Source of the DNA: Sulfuriferula sp.
GTDB taxonomy: Bacteria > Pseudomonadota > Gammaproteobacteria > Burkholderiales > Sulfuriferulaceae
Assembly: GCA_031291235.1 (NCBI GenBank)
Contig: JARLJL010000006.1
Span: 124,001-188,000 of the forward strand
Direction of reading: 5' to 3'
DNA: 64,000 nucleotides
Shown in pieces: positions 49,777 to 59,414 of this stretch (the stretch's first letter is position 1; the number at the start of each line of letters is the position of its first letter). The translations under genes were made by a program, and so were the position numbers. The notes under the pieces were generated by a model. The model worked only from the letters and a program-made list of their open reading frames with translations, had not been told where the DNA came from and made no database searches.

Positions 49777-50994
49777 TTAGCACACACCGGTAAGCTTTTT
49801 CAGATCGAAATCCCATTTCGCCATATCTTCCACGCTCTCTATGGAATCCTGCGTGCGCGACATGTCGACGAACTCCGGCATGATAGGCGCGTTGGAACGA
49901 CTGGAGAAAAACACTTTCACTATGGGTTTCAGCAAGCTTTGCTTGGATTGATCGGTGACCACCGCCAATCTGCCGGATTTCAGCTTGAGCAGCGTGCCGA
50001 CAGGATAAATCCCTACCGTCTTCACAAATGCCTGAAACACCGATTCGTCGAAATGACCGTCCTGCCATTCCGCCATCTTGCGTAGCGCATCGGCCGGCGC
50101 CCAGCCTGCCTTGTAGCAGCGATTCGAGGTAATGGCATCGTACACGTCGCACACTGCACCCATCCGTGCCGCCAGACTCAGTGCCGCGCCGGACAGTCTC
50201 TCCGGATAACCGGTACCGTCCACGCGCTCATGGTGATGCAAACACACATCAAGCGCGACTTCGTCTACTCCGAACGACGCCTTGAGCATTTCCCAGCCGC
50301 GTCGCGGATGCGTCTTGACCATGTCGAACTCCTGCTCGGTCAGACGCCCCGGTTTGTTCAGGACATCATCCGGCACAGCCATTTTGCCGACATCATGAAG
50401 CAAACCGGCCATGCCCAGCGATTTGAGTGCATCGCCTTCTATGCCCATCTGCTTGCCCAGCGCGATCATCAAGGCACACACGGCGACAGAATGCAGATAA
50501 GTGTAATCGTCCTTATTTTTCAATCTGGCCAGACTCAACAAAGCGCCGGAATTACGCGACACGGATTCGTTGATCTCGTCCACCAGCGCCGACATTTCGC
50601 CTATCGGCAACGCCTTGCCCATGCGCGCTTCCTCGAACATGGAAATCACCGCCTGCTTGGCCTTGTTCTGGAGTTTGATGGCGCGCGCCATCTCCTGTTC
50701 GAGCGAAACCCGCAATTCCGGCTTCGGTGCAGGCATAGCGGCTTGTCTCAGCAGTTGCTCCGCCTGCTGCCCGACCTCCACCTCAGTCGCTTCTTCTACT
50801 GGCATTGCGACATCGAGCCCCTTGACGGTATCGATCCAGACCTCACGTATGGCGCTTTGCTGCAAGGTTGTCAGGTCATTCCGGTCTTCAAGCTTGAATG
50901 ACGTCTTCCAGAACGGATGATCCATCCAACTCCCGCACAACTCGTCGATATACATACCCACGACAATATCTTGTACTTTAATTCTTTTTCGCAT
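49777..50994 (-). CDS. HD-GYP c-di-GMP phosphodiesterase with DUF3391 (second paralogue)
   Basis: A 405-residue DUF3391-HD-GYP protein. It begins MRKRIKVQDIVVGMYIDELC and keeps HDVGK and HHERVDGTGYPERLSG. I chose ATG 50994, preceded by GGAGG; an in-frame start 12 codons upstream is less likely. It shares domain plan with the gene at 38453 but differs in most residues, so the two are old paralogues. Probably hydrolyses c-di-GMP. Confidence 0.92.
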   Translation of the reverse strand: MRKRIKVQDIVVGMYIDELCGSWMDHPFWKTSFKLEDRNDLTTLQQSAIREVWIDTVKGLDVAMPVEEATEVEVGQQAEQLLRQAAMPAPKPELRVSLEQEMARAIKLQNKAKQAVISMFEEARMGKALPIGEMSALVDEINESVSRNSGALLSLARLKNKDDYTYLHSVAVCALMIALGKQMGIEGDALKSLGMAGLLHDVGKMAVPDDVLNKPGRLTEQEFDMVKTHPRRGWEMLKASFGVDEVALDVCLHHHERVDGTGYPERLSGAALSLAARMGAVCDVYDAITSNRCYKAGWAPADALRKMAEWQDGHFDESVFQAFVKTVGIYPVGTLLKLKSGRLAVVTDQSKQSLLKPIVKVFFSSRSNAPIMPEFVDMSRTQDSIESVEDMAKWDFDLKKLTGVC

Positions 50995-51170
50995 AACGCA
51001 ATCCACCTCCAAGCAAAATCTGCCCGACATATTTACAACTGTATTCCAAGCCGCAGAATTATATGTCTAAGAAGAGCTTATTTATTATTGTGATTACGCA
51101 GTATCACTGTATCCAGTTTATGCCTAATTACTGCGAATTGCATGCCAAATTCGATGTAAGCGTCATTGCC

Positions 51171-52907
51171 TTAACAGAAATTTACCTGGACACCCGGCAC
51201 ATCAGATTGCATGCTACCGTCGCGCCAATGCTCAAGCTTGATCTGCAAGCGCGTTTGACCGTTGTAAACATTCAATTCAGGTTGATAGACCGCGCGTATG
51301 ACCGCTGGCAACGAATCGGTGCGGTTAAATAGTATACTGTCGAAATACAGCCCATGACTTTCCAGCTGCAATTTCAGGTGTTTGTCCTTGAGTATGCGCT
51401 GTTGAGTCACCCTGAACTCGCCGTCGAAACTGGGCACAGGAAACCCTTGCCCCCACACCTGCGCGTTAATCGCCTGCGCTAATGCCACGGTGAGCTCGTT
51501 TGTCGCCAAGCCGCCGTCAGTTGCAATCGTACGTGCCAGATCAGCAGGCGTTAGCAATGCCTGCACGGTCTGTTCAAACAAACTGACAAATTCGGGAAAA
51601 TCCGCCTCGCGTATGGACAACCCCGCTGCCGCAGCGTGACCGCCGAATTTCAATATCAGCGTCGGCGCCCGTTTGGATACGATATCCAGCGCATCGCGCA
51701 AATGCAGCGCCGCAATGGAACGACCAGAGCCCTTGATTTCACCGTCGTTGCCGCGCGCAAAACAAATCACCGGGCGGTGAAATTTGTCCTTGAGCCGCGA
51801 CGCCAGTATGCCGATCACCCCCTGATGCCAGCCGGGGTCGAACATCGCCAGACTGTAACTTTCCGTGGTGGCGATATGTTCCAGGCTGGCCATGGCTTGC
51901 GCCTGCATGTCGGCTTCTATGTTGCGACGCTCGGCATTGAGCGCATGCAAGCGCTGCGCCATGACCTCGGCGGCGGTCTCATCTTCGCTCAACAGACAGG
52001 CGATGCCGAGCGACATGTCTTCCAATCGGCCGGCGGCATTCAGACGCGGCCCTATCATATAGCCCAGATCGGCAGCAGTAGCAGCCGCGATATGTCTGGC
52101 AGCGGCATTGAACAATGCGCGTATGCCCGCACAGGCGCGTCCCTGACGCATGCGACGCAAGCCCTGTTCGACCAATATGCGATTATTGGTATCCAGCCTG
52201 ACCACGTCAGCGACCGTCCCCAGTGCGACAATATCCAGCAGCACTGCCAGATTCGGCGCGGCCTGATGCGAAAATGCATCGCGCGCTTGCAATTCGGCAC
52301 GCAACGCCAGCAACACGTAGAACATCACCCCGACGCCGGCCAGATGCTTGCTGGGAAACGCACAACCCGGCTGATTGGGATTGACGATCAGCGCCTCCGG
52401 CAAACTGTCGCCGGGCAAATGGTGATCGGTAATCAGCACTTCTATACCCAATGCATGCGCCGTTTGCACGCCGGCAATGCTGGCGATGCCGTTATCTACC
52501 GTGACGATGATGTCGGGTTGCTGCCGGGCTGCAAGCTGAACGATCTCGGGGGTCAGCCCGTAACCGTATTCAAAACGGTTAGGCACCAGAAAATCCACCG
52601 TCGCACCCAGCAGGCGCAACCCGCGTACAGCCACAGTACAAGCCGTAGCGCCGTCCGCGTCGTAATCCGCCACCACCAGTATGCGCTGCCTTGCCGCAAT
52701 CGCATTGGCCAGACGCACCGCCATCGGCTGTATGTTTTTCAGCGTAGCGAAGTGCAGCAAACCCGGCAACCCGGTATCCAATTGCGCCGCGTCGGTTATG
52801 CCGCGCGCAGCATAGATTCTGGCCAGAACCGGGTGCACACCGGCGCCGGCCAGCTGTTGCGCGTGCTCTGCTGAGAATTCACGCGCTGCGATACTTGCCT
52901 CGCTCAT
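51171..52907 (-). CDS. recJ: RecJ, single-stranded-DNA-specific exonuclease
   Basis: A 578-residue DHH-family 5'-3' exonuclease used in recombination and mismatch repair. Metal-binding motifs: VVADYDADGATA (near residue 77), TVDNGI, and the DHH motif in LITDHHLPGD; the DHHA1 segment has KFGGHAAAAGLS. Length is normal. The start overlaps the stop of the upstream small gene by 4 bases. Confidence 0.96.
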   Translation of the reverse strand: MSEASIAAREFSAEHAQQLAGAGVHPVLARIYAARGITDAAQLDTGLPGLLHFATLKNIQPMAVRLANAIAARQRILVVADYDADGATACTVAVRGLRLLGATVDFLVPNRFEYGYGLTPEIVQLAARQQPDIIVTVDNGIASIAGVQTAHALGIEVLITDHHLPGDSLPEALIVNPNQPGCAFPSKHLAGVGVMFYVLLALRAELQARDAFSHQAAPNLAVLLDIVALGTVADVVRLDTNNRILVEQGLRRMRQGRACAGIRALFNAAARHIAAATAADLGYMIGPRLNAAGRLEDMSLGIACLLSEDETAAEVMAQRLHALNAERRNIEADMQAQAMASLEHIATTESYSLAMFDPGWHQGVIGILASRLKDKFHRPVICFARGNDGEIKGSGRSIAALHLRDALDIVSKRAPTLILKFGGHAAAAGLSIREADFPEFVSLFEQTVQALLTPADLARTIATDGGLATNELTVALAQAINAQVWGQGFPVPSFDGEFRVTQQRILKDKHLKLQLESHGLYFDSILFNRTDSLPAVIRAVYQPELNVYNGQTRLQIKLEHWRDGSMQSDVPGVQVNFC

Positions 52908-53272
52908 TCAACCACGCGGACGTCGGTGACAAAATATTCAGTTTCGGCAAAACAGCTGGATGGGACGCCTTTATGCTGTTCATAATCCAGGCTTACACGC
53001 TTGCCCAAATTTTTATTGATTTTATCGGCAACGGCATCGTCAACCACGGTAAAATTAAATTTTTCGCTGAGCGTGCCGGGCATGGAAACCATCGCCAGTT
53101 CGCCTTCCCAGGTTTTGCAGAGCCAGCCTTTTTTGGAGAATTTCTGCACATAGCCGGCACGTTCGCCGGATGAGTAGGACCAGTGCAATACCAGCCATGT
53201 ATATGCCGCAAACGACACAACGACGATCAACACGAAACTGGCGAACCAGCGCCACAAGGTACGACTTTGCAT
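52904..53272 (-). CDS. Small membrane-anchored conserved protein
   Basis: A 122-residue protein with one N-terminal transmembrane helix (about 8-28), then a soluble domain: SSGERAGYVQKFSKKGWLCKTWEGELAM and a C-terminal FAETEYFVTDVRVVE. This matches a widespread uncharacterised family located next to recJ in beta- and gammaproteobacteria. Two cysteines (about 52 and 107) may pair outside the cytosol. It overlaps recJ by 4 bases (ATGA). Function unknown. Confidence 0.8.
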   Translation of the reverse strand: MQSRTLWRWFASFVLIVVVSFAAYTWLVLHWSYSSGERAGYVQKFSKKGWLCKTWEGELAMVSMPGTLSEKFNFTVVDDAVADKINKNLGKRVSLDYEQHKGVPSSCFAETEYFVTDVRVVE

Positions 53273-53317
53273 AACACGCCCTCAGCCATCAATATAATGC
53301 CGACATTCTAACTCAAT

Positions 53318-53941
53318 ATGACGCCAACCTCGCTTACGACCATAGACCTGATCCGCCACGGTGAACCTGTAGGCGGACGCAAATACCGGGGGCAGATCGA
53401 CGACCCGCTATCGGAAAAAGGCTGGGCGCAAATGCGTCAGGCAGTCGGTAACTTTTCCGCTTGGCAGCACATCGTCAGCTCCCCCTTGCTGCGTTGCCGC
53501 GACTTTGCGGCCAATCTAGCACAGCTGCATGACATTCCCATGAGCCTGGAAACGCGGTTGCGTGAAGTCGGTTTCGGCGCATGGGAGGGATTGACTGCTG
53601 CAGAGATCGGCGCGACCGATGCCGATTTGCTGTTCAATTTCAAACGCGATCCAATCGGCTATCGTCCGCCCGGCGCAGAGCCTCTAGCCGATTTCCAGCA
53701 ACGCGTCGGCAGCGCATGGGACGAACTGGTAACACGTCACGAGCGCCAGCACATACTGGTTGTCTGCCATGCCGGTGTCATCCGCATGATATTGGCGCAC
53801 GTACTGGGCATGCCGGTTGCCAACGCTTACCGGATTCAGGTCGGCAGTGCTGCCTTATCCCGTATCGTCGTCGAAAGACGCGGTACAGACAGCCTCGCCA
53901 ATCTGGTGTTCCATGACGGCAGCCTGGCAAAAAAACCGTAA
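53318..53941 (+). CDS. Histidine phosphatase family protein (phosphoglycerate-mutase-like)
   Basis: A 207-residue member of the histidine phosphatase superfamily. Phospho-His motif is LIRHGEPVGG near residue 13; the second catalytic His is in VVCHAGVIRMIL near 149. The pattern fits alpha-ribazole phosphatase (CobC) or other small phosphatases; no cobalamin genes adjoin it, so the substrate is left open. Divergent from the recJ pair. Confidence 0.87.
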   Translation: MTPTSLTTIDLIRHGEPVGGRKYRGQIDDPLSEKGWAQMRQAVGNFSAWQHIVSSPLLRCRDFAANLAQLHDIPMSLETRLREVGFGAWEGLTAAEIGATDADLLFNFKRDPIGYRPPGAEPLADFQQRVGSAWDELVTRHERQHILVVCHAGVIRMILAHVLGMPVANAYRIQVGSAALSRIVVERRGTDSLANLVFHDGSLAKKP

Positions 53942-53992
53942 GTCCGGCGAACCTGTTAATATCATCACCATACCAGGCAACATGGAGGCATG

Positions 53993-55360
53993 ATGGATCC
54001 GACATCATCCGCAAAAGAATCCAAAAAAGAACGCAACATCAACACCAATGCCGCTGAGCACAACACCATTTCTACCCATGTTTTACCCATCATCACCGAC
54101 GGTACCAAATCCCGCCAGCAGGAAATACTGGAACGCCTGCTGAAACAGCAATTCCTACATGACAGATCAGGTCAGGTAACCGCTATCGAGCTTAGTCCGC
54201 GTATCCGCCTGACCTATGACGAAGATGCCAAAAGCGCCAAAGCATTACGGCAAAGCGATGACACCACGCTGATCGCAGGTTTGTTTTCACTCACCGAAGA
54301 AGGCAAACAACCGCGCTTCCCGCTACTCATCAGCATCGACGCTACGGCCCTGCTCTCCAACGACATCGGCTACTTGCCGCCGCATCATGTCATCTTTGCG
54401 CTCGACGTGACCCAGGGGAACATCGCTGCCTTGCTGCCCAAGCTCGGCCAGTACCAGAAGGAGGGTTACCGCCTGTTGCTCAATTACCGCTACGGCACCG
54501 ACATCTCCCCTGCATTGAGCGGCCGGATCAGACAGGCGCGACTCGAAGTCGGCCAGCTGAACGCTACGGAACTGGAAAAAGCGACGGAAACCTTGCGTCA
54601 CTACGGTATGCAGAAACTGATCGCAAGCGACATTCGCTGTCAGGAAAGTCTGGATTGCTGTATCAAACTGAAATTTGATGAATTTCAGGGCAGTTATTTC
54701 GATCATAACCCGGCCTGGCCAACAAAAATCACAGAAATCAGCCGGCTGCGCCTGCTCGAACTGCTCGATCTGGTTATCGCCCGCCACGACCTGGGCGAAC
54801 TGGAAACGCTGATCAAATTCGACGCACGCCTCAGTTACCAGCTGATTGCTTATACCAATTCACTGGAGCACAATGAAACGACCATAGATTCGCTGCCACA
54901 GGCGTTGCAGCTACTCAAACACGACGATCTGTACCGCTGGCTAACCTTACTGCTGCATACCAGCACAGATCCCGCCCCCGCTACGCCAGCCGTACTCAAA
55001 CGTGGCTTGAGCCGGGCATTTTTCCTCGAAGCCATGGCGCGCAAAAGCCTGCAGCGCACCGACCCGCAAGCCATGTACCTGATGGGACTGCTATCGGTCA
55101 TGGATCAACTGACCGGTCATGACCTGACCAGGCTGATTGCTCCGCTCAGACTCACCCCCGAAATCAAGCAGGCCATGACCGATTACAAGGGGGTAGCCGG
55201 ACTGATGCTGAAGCTGGCCCAGGCTGCCGAAAGCGGCGAACAGTCCCGCATAGACGATTATGCTGCGCGTTGCCTGATTAACCCGGTCGAAGTCAACCTC
55301 GCCATGATCAATGCCCTGGTAATGGCCGAAACCAGCGACCTGCAACCCGGTTCTGCATGA
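53993..55360 (+). CDS. HDOD-domain protein with degenerate EAL domain (YuxH-like)
   Basis: A 455-residue signalling protein. After a polar N-terminus comes an EAL-like fold (about 45-250) that lacks the EAL signature and the metal-binding acids: the position reads TAIELSPRIRL. A HDOD domain (about 255-440) includes LLELLDLVIARHDLGELE and LSYQLIAYTNS. Proteins of this class bind partners rather than hydrolyse c-di-GMP. GGAGG is better spaced for ATG 53993 than for ATG 53990. Confidence 0.85.
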   Translation: MDPTSSAKESKKERNINTNAAEHNTISTHVLPIITDGTKSRQQEILERLLKQQFLHDRSGQVTAIELSPRIRLTYDEDAKSAKALRQSDDTTLIAGLFSLTEEGKQPRFPLLISIDATALLSNDIGYLPPHHVIFALDVTQGNIAALLPKLGQYQKEGYRLLLNYRYGTDISPALSGRIRQARLEVGQLNATELEKATETLRHYGMQKLIASDIRCQESLDCCIKLKFDEFQGSYFDHNPAWPTKITEISRLRLLELLDLVIARHDLGELETLIKFDARLSYQLIAYTNSLEHNETTIDSLPQALQLLKHDDLYRWLTLLLHTSTDPAPATPAVLKRGLSRAFFLEAMARKSLQRTDPQAMYLMGLLSVMDQLTGHDLTRLIAPLRLTPEIKQAMTDYKGVAGLMLKLAQAAESGEQSRIDDYAARCLINPVEVNLAMINALVMAETSDLQPGSA

Positions 55361-55408
55361 CCCGGCCATGAATGCTAAAATACCATTTTCAGATCATGGT
55401 TAACCGGC

Positions 55409-56149
55409 ATGACACCCATCCTCGCTTTTAATATTGCTACCATTCCTGACACGGAAGGTTTGCGCACGGTATACGGTACAGGCGAACACGCCAATGCCGA
55501 ACAGCTCGCCGAAATCGCATTCCAGCAAGGCCGCCAAAGCCATGTACAGGATCACCTGCCGCTGCACCTGCACCGCATCGCCGCCGTTTCCTGCACCCTG
55601 CGCGACGACGAACATTTTCATGTCTGGTCGACAGGCAACGGCAGCGACGGCGAAGCCACACTGATACAGCAATTCTTCGACGCCATCGCAAAGCACAAAC
55701 CACAATCCGTGTCCTGGTATGGCACCAGTTTCGATTTGCCCCTGCTCGTCTATCGAACCATCATCCACGACCTGACCGCCCCGCGCCAATGGGGCATCGA
55801 CAAGCACGACCAGCACCTCAGCCTGATGGACGAAATGGCTTGCCGCCAGCCGACCGTCTTCGCCTCGCGCTACGACATGGCCAAACTATGCGGACTGCCT
55901 GCTATGCCGGAACAGGAACCCAATCAATTGTGGCAGGACTGGCAAGCAGGCCGCGTTGATGAAATCCGGCAACGCAACGAAATCGATGCACTCAACACGC
56001 ATTTGCTCTACCTGCGCTACGAGCGTCTGCGCGGCAACCTCACGGCAGCACAATATCAGAGTGAATGCGAGCTGATAAAGAATAGCCTGATATTGCTGGA
56101 TGCGCCGCACTGGATCGAGTATTTGCTGAAATGGCAAACTGCGGCATGA
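55409..56149 (+). CDS. PolB-like 3'-5' exonuclease family protein, probably catalytically impaired
   Basis: A 246-residue protein of the predicted PolB-like DEDD exonuclease family. The overall pattern is clear: LPLHLHRIAAVS, VSWYGTSFDLPLLVYR, EIDALNTHLLYLRYE. However, the first motif, usually DIET, reads N8-I-A10-T, so both acidic metal ligands are lost, and HxDLMD reads HLSLMD. The Asp of FDLP and of EIDALNT remain. It may have kept nucleic-acid binding only. I see no frameshift; the loss is by substitution. Confidence 0.8.
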   Translation: MTPILAFNIATIPDTEGLRTVYGTGEHANAEQLAEIAFQQGRQSHVQDHLPLHLHRIAAVSCTLRDDEHFHVWSTGNGSDGEATLIQQFFDAIAKHKPQSVSWYGTSFDLPLLVYRTIIHDLTAPRQWGIDKHDQHLSLMDEMACRQPTVFASRYDMAKLCGLPAMPEQEPNQLWQDWQAGRVDEIRQRNEIDALNTHLLYLRYERLRGNLTAAQYQSECELIKNSLILLDAPHWIEYLLKWQTAA

Positions 56150-56168
56150 AATTGCCGGACTATCCGGA

Positions 56169-56741
56169 TCACAACTGACCTATCCACGCGTCGAGCTGCT
56201 GTATCTCGCGCTGCAGCAACGCGGTATCCTGATAAACGTGTGCGATCATCGCTATACCCTGCGCTCGCCCGAGCAGATGCAAAGCCAATGCATCGGCTGC
56301 ATCCGCTTTCCCTAGCTCCAGGAAACGCATTCGCAACCAGTCACGAAACAAATCGAACAAGGCACGTGCCGCCAGCTGCAAGTCGCGCCTGTCCTTGCCC
56401 AGCTCGGCATTTAGCGTCCCGACCGGGCAACCGTACTCAACCAGGTCCTGACGGCGCCCGGTAATCATGTCGACAAAGGCGAGCAGACTGGATTTTGGAT
56501 CGGCATGACGGCTGTCCCACTCGCTTAGCAATGCGCGAAATTCGACAAGATGCTGCGCAATGACGGCCTGCAGGATGTCATCCTTGGTTTTGAAATAATG
56601 GTAAATATTACCCCGGTACAGGCCGGTCGCATCCACGATGTCCGAAAACGAGGTCGCCTCATAGCCGCGCTGATAAAATAGCTGCTTGGCGCAGCTGATA
56701 ATCTCCGCGCGCGTTTTCTCGCCTTTGTTACCCAGATTCAA
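56169..56741 (-). CDS. TetR-family transcription regulator
   Basis: A 190-residue regulator. The HTH is FYQRGYEATSFSDIVDATGL followed by YRGNIYHYFKTKDDIL; the C-terminal domain resembles the TetR_C_16/LmrA-type (GCPVGTLNAELGK). No ATG fits; the TTG at 56741, preceded by GGGGAG six bases away, gives the right N-terminus, NLGNKGEKTRAEI. It lies 34 bases after the SDR gene on the same strand and likely binds the two palindromes at 57801-57835. Confidence 0.87.
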   Translation of the reverse strand: MNLGNKGEKTRAEIISCAKQLFYQRGYEATSFSDIVDATGLYRGNIYHYFKTKDDILQAVIAQHLVEFRALLSEWDSRHADPKSSLLAFVDMITGRRQDLVEYGCPVGTLNAELGKDRRDLQLAARALFDLFRDWLRMRFLELGKADAADALALHLLGRAQGIAMIAHVYQDTALLQREIQQLDAWIGQL

Positions 56742-56775
56742 TGCATGCTCCCCATCGCTACGCCGTCTTCGTATT

Positions 56776-57786
56776 CTATACCAGCGGTCTGACCATAGAC
56801 ATCGGTCTGCGCTGGCGAACCTGCATTTCCCGCATCTGCGCACGCACCGCTGCACGCCAGTCGTGAACGGGTCGATAGCCTAGCTTTTGCTCGGCCTTGG
56901 CATTATCGGCATGCACTTCTTCCATCAAGTGGATAATACTGCGCGTCACCAGCGGTTCCCAGGGCACTATCGGATCCAGCATTTCCATCAGCCATGCAAA
57001 GGGATAAGCCAGCGCAAACGGCACCCCGAAATGCGGCAGCGGCAAATGGTATTCCTCGTGCAACAGGGTAATCACCTGACGTACCGTGGGTACCGCGGGG
57101 CCAACAATATTAAAACTGTCGTAGTCGTCCAGGCCGTCAACGGTCGCCGCCAGCGCAAATGCCAGGCCGATATCGCGCCCGTCGGTAATCGGCAGGCTGG
57201 TGCGTCCGCCGTCTACCCAGGGTACCAGATGGGTTTTCAGTCTGGGTACCAGTATGGGCAATATGCCGAGCGCGTAGCGTTCCCCTGCAAAAATACCTAG
57301 TCGCAAATTCACTCCCTGAAAATCCTGTCCGGCCTGTTCGCGCAAAGCGTTTTCTATCGCGATGACATTGCCCAGGTGCGGCCAGAATGCGCGGGGTATC
57401 CCCCTGCTCATAGGGTCGATGGATTGTTCCGGCGCTGCGGCGCTGGTGGTGCTGACATTCACGAACCGCGTTACGCCTGCCCGCCGTGCATCATCAATCA
57501 GCGCCAGCGTAGGATCCAGGTAAAGCGTGCGCGAATGATCGTCATGCCCCCACAGCGAAGTCCAGGCAGCGGCATGACAAATCACGTCTACCCCTTGTAC
57601 CAGCGTTTCCCGGTAGCGGGCATCCCGCAGATCGCCTACACGCACCTCCCCGCTAAACGGTATGCGCAATCGTCGACTATCGCGGCACGCCGCTACCACC
57701 CGCACATTCTCCAGCTGCAATAATGCTTCCACAATATGGCTGCCTACAAACCCGTTTGCACCTGTTACCAAGACTGTTTTAATCAT
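56776..57786 (-). CDS. NAD-dependent epimerase/dehydratase (extended SDR, 3-beta-HSD-like)
   Basis: A 336-residue extended SDR. The NAD(P) motif is VTGANGFVGSHIV at residues 8-20; VNVSTTSAAAPEQ marks the active-site strand. The usual YxxxK is not obvious, so enzymatic activity is unsure. GAGGTGG precedes the ATG at 57786. Tandem operator palindromes lie immediately upstream, and the TetR gene follows, making an autoregulated pair. Substrate unknown. Confidence 0.85.
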   Translation of the reverse strand: MIKTVLVTGANGFVGSHIVEALLQLENVRVVAACRDSRRLRIPFSGEVRVGDLRDARYRETLVQGVDVICHAAAWTSLWGHDDHSRTLYLDPTLALIDDARRAGVTRFVNVSTTSAAAPEQSIDPMSRGIPRAFWPHLGNVIAIENALREQAGQDFQGVNLRLGIFAGERYALGILPILVPRLKTHLVPWVDGGRTSLPITDGRDIGLAFALAATVDGLDDYDSFNIVGPAVPTVRQVITLLHEEYHLPLPHFGVPFALAYPFAWLMEMLDPIVPWEPLVTRSIIHLMEEVHADNAKAEQKLGYRPVHDWRAAVRAQMREMQVRQRRPMSMVRPLV

Positions 57787-57800
57787 GACCACCTCAATAA

Positions 57801-57816
57801 TTGGACGACCATCCAA
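57801..57816. promoter_or_regulatory. TetR-type operator copy 1 (TTGGACGACCATCCAA)
   Basis: A 16-bp near-palindrome 15 bases upstream of the SDR start, with one pair of mismatches at the centre. It forms a tandem with the copy at 57820, 19 bases apart. Likely bound by the regulator encoded at 56169. Confidence 0.65.
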
Positions 57817-57819
57817 TTA

Positions 57820-57835
57820 TTGGACGATCGTCCAA
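57820..57835. promoter_or_regulatory. TetR-type operator copy 2 (TTGGACGATCGTCCAA)
   Basis: A perfect 16-bp palindrome 19 bases from the first copy, about two helical turns, so two dimers could bind on one face. Covers the presumed promoter of the leftward SDR-TetR operon. Confidence 0.7.
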
Positions 57836-57891
57836 CTATGTCAAGCAGGGTTTATTTCTGCTATAGGCTGGCGCAAGACACCAAATAAAAA

Positions 57892-57914
57892 AAGCCGCAT
57901 TAAGCGGCTTTTTT
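57892..57914 (-). terminator. Terminator after miaA
   Basis: AAGCCGC (57892-57898), loop ATTAA, GCGGCTT (57904-57910), with an A-run on the left and T-run on the right. It is bidirectional in form and ends the leftward miaA transcript before the SDR promoter. Confidence 0.8.
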
Positions 57915-57946
57915 ACATGCGGCACAACTACTATCCGGTATTCGAA

Positions 57947-58912
57947 TCAACCCAGAAAATCCGCGACCTGCTGCGACACCATCTGCTCTATCCTGCTATC
58001 CAGACTATCCAGCACCACCGCATCGCTCATGCTGCGCAGCCAGGTAATCTGACGTTTGGCCAATTGGCGGGTAGCAAAAATACCGCGATCGCGCATTTCG
58101 TCATAGCTGTATTCGCCAGCCTGATACGCCCATGCTTGACGATAACCGACGCAACGCATCGACGGCAACTCGGGATGAAGCTCGTAGCGCTCGCGCAAGC
58201 CGGTTAGTTCTTCCAGCAACCCCATACGCAACATGTCATCAAAGCGCTGTGCTATACGTTGGTGCAAAACCTGGCGATCGGAAGGCATCAACGCCAGCGG
58301 CAGCACCCGATACGGCAGTGCCGCCTCGCGGCCTAGCGCCCAGGCATCCGACATGGGCTTACCGGTCAGCCGCACCACTTCCAGCGCGCGCTGGATGCGC
58401 TGACTGTCGGCGGGCTGCAAACGCGATGCAGTAACAGGATCGACTTGCGCCAGATCACGGTGCAAGGCAGGCCAGCCGCGCTCGGCTGCGTCGCGTTCGA
58501 TTTCCGCACGCAATTCGGCATCGGCTTGCGGCAGATCGGACAAACCTTCGCGCAAGGCCTTGAAATACAGCATGGTTCCGCCGGCGAGCAGCGGCACGTG
58601 TCCGCGCGCAGTGATATCGGCCATTAACGGCAATACGTCTGCACGAAACTGTGCCGCCGAATAAACCTCGGTGGGTGCGATCACATCGATCAGATGATGC
58701 GGCGCAGCAGCCAATGTTGCAGCATCCGGTTTGGCCGTACCGATATCCATATCGCGATATACCAATGCCGAGTCAACGCTGACAATTTCCAGCGGGAATT
58801 TTTGCGCCAACGCAACGGCGGCGGCAGTTTTACCCGAAGCGGTCGGCCCCATTAGAAAAACAGCAGGCGGCAGCAATGCTTCAGCGGTATTCGATACGAC
58901 CATGATTTGCAT
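57947..58912 (-). CDS. miaA: MiaA, tRNA dimethylallyltransferase
   Basis: A 321-residue enzyme that adds the dimethylallyl group to A37 of tRNAs reading UNN codons. P-loop is [30 protein letters not shown] and HHLIDVIAP are family marks. Three possible starts (TTG 58921, ATG 58912, ATG 58903) have no clear ribosome binding site; I chose 58912. Not linked to hfq or mutL here. Confidence 0.95.
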   Translation of the reverse strand: MQIMVVSNTAEALLPPAVFLMGPTASGKTAAAVALAQKFPLEIVSVDSALVYRDMDIGTAKPDAATLAAAPHHLIDVIAPTEVYSAAQFRADVLPLMADITARGHVPLLAGGTMLYFKALREGLSDLPQADAELRAEIERDAAERGWPALHRDLAQVDPVTASRLQPADSQRIQRALEVVRLTGKPMSDAWALGREAALPYRVLPLALMPSDRQVLHQRIAQRFDDMLRMGLLEELTGLRERYELHPELPSMRCVGYRQAWAYQAGEYSYDEMRDRGIFATRQLAKRQITWLRSMSDAVVLDSLDSRIEQMVSQQVADFLG

Positions 58913-59023
58913 TAAATTCAATAAGTTAATCTATATTATACCATACTACAAGCACGGCTAATCCTTGTCTCTTGCCCTTGTTTTGATTACACTTCATGAC
59001 TCTTACAGTCTCACGCAGCCATC

Positions 59024-59404
59024 ATGGACATACTCGAATTAGCCGGATACGCCCCCCTTAAGCAACTCATTGAATCTGCCCAGTCGGGCGATGTTAATGC
59101 ACAATACAACCTGGGTGTGCTGTATTTTGACGGCAAGGACGCGCCGCAGGATTATATGGAAGCCGCCAAATGGTACGGTGCGGCAGCCGATCAGGGCGAC
59201 AGACAAGCGCAATTTAATCTGGGCCTGATGTTTTATCGCGGCATCGGCTTGCCGCAAAATTACGAATACGCCTATCAATTATTCGAGCTGGCCGCCAATC
59301 AGGGCGATGAACGCGCCCAACAGGGTATGAATGCGATTCTCACCGAAGCGCCTGCAGATATCGCTGCCAAAATAAAAGCCCATACTCAAACCCAACTGAA
59401 CTGA
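59024..59404 (+). CDS. Sel1-repeat small protein
   Basis: A 126-residue cytosolic protein with two full Sel1-like repeats ([20 protein letters not shown] then [20 protein letters not shown]) and a partial third. Such helical repeats mediate protein contacts. No signal peptide is seen. Its stop is 10 bases before purT, so they may be co-transcribed. Confidence 0.85.
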   Translation: MDILELAGYAPLKQLIESAQSGDVNAQYNLGVLYFDGKDAPQDYMEAAKWYGAAADQGDRQAQFNLGLMFYRGIGLPQNYEYAYQLFELAANQGDERAQQGMNAILTEAPADIAAKIKAHTQTQLN

Positions 59405-59414
59405 AACCGCCATC

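Noticed and set aside
53318-53941. Alpha-ribazole phosphatase (CobC) as a firm assignment
   Set aside because: The superfamily is broad and no cobalamin synthesis genes are in the window.
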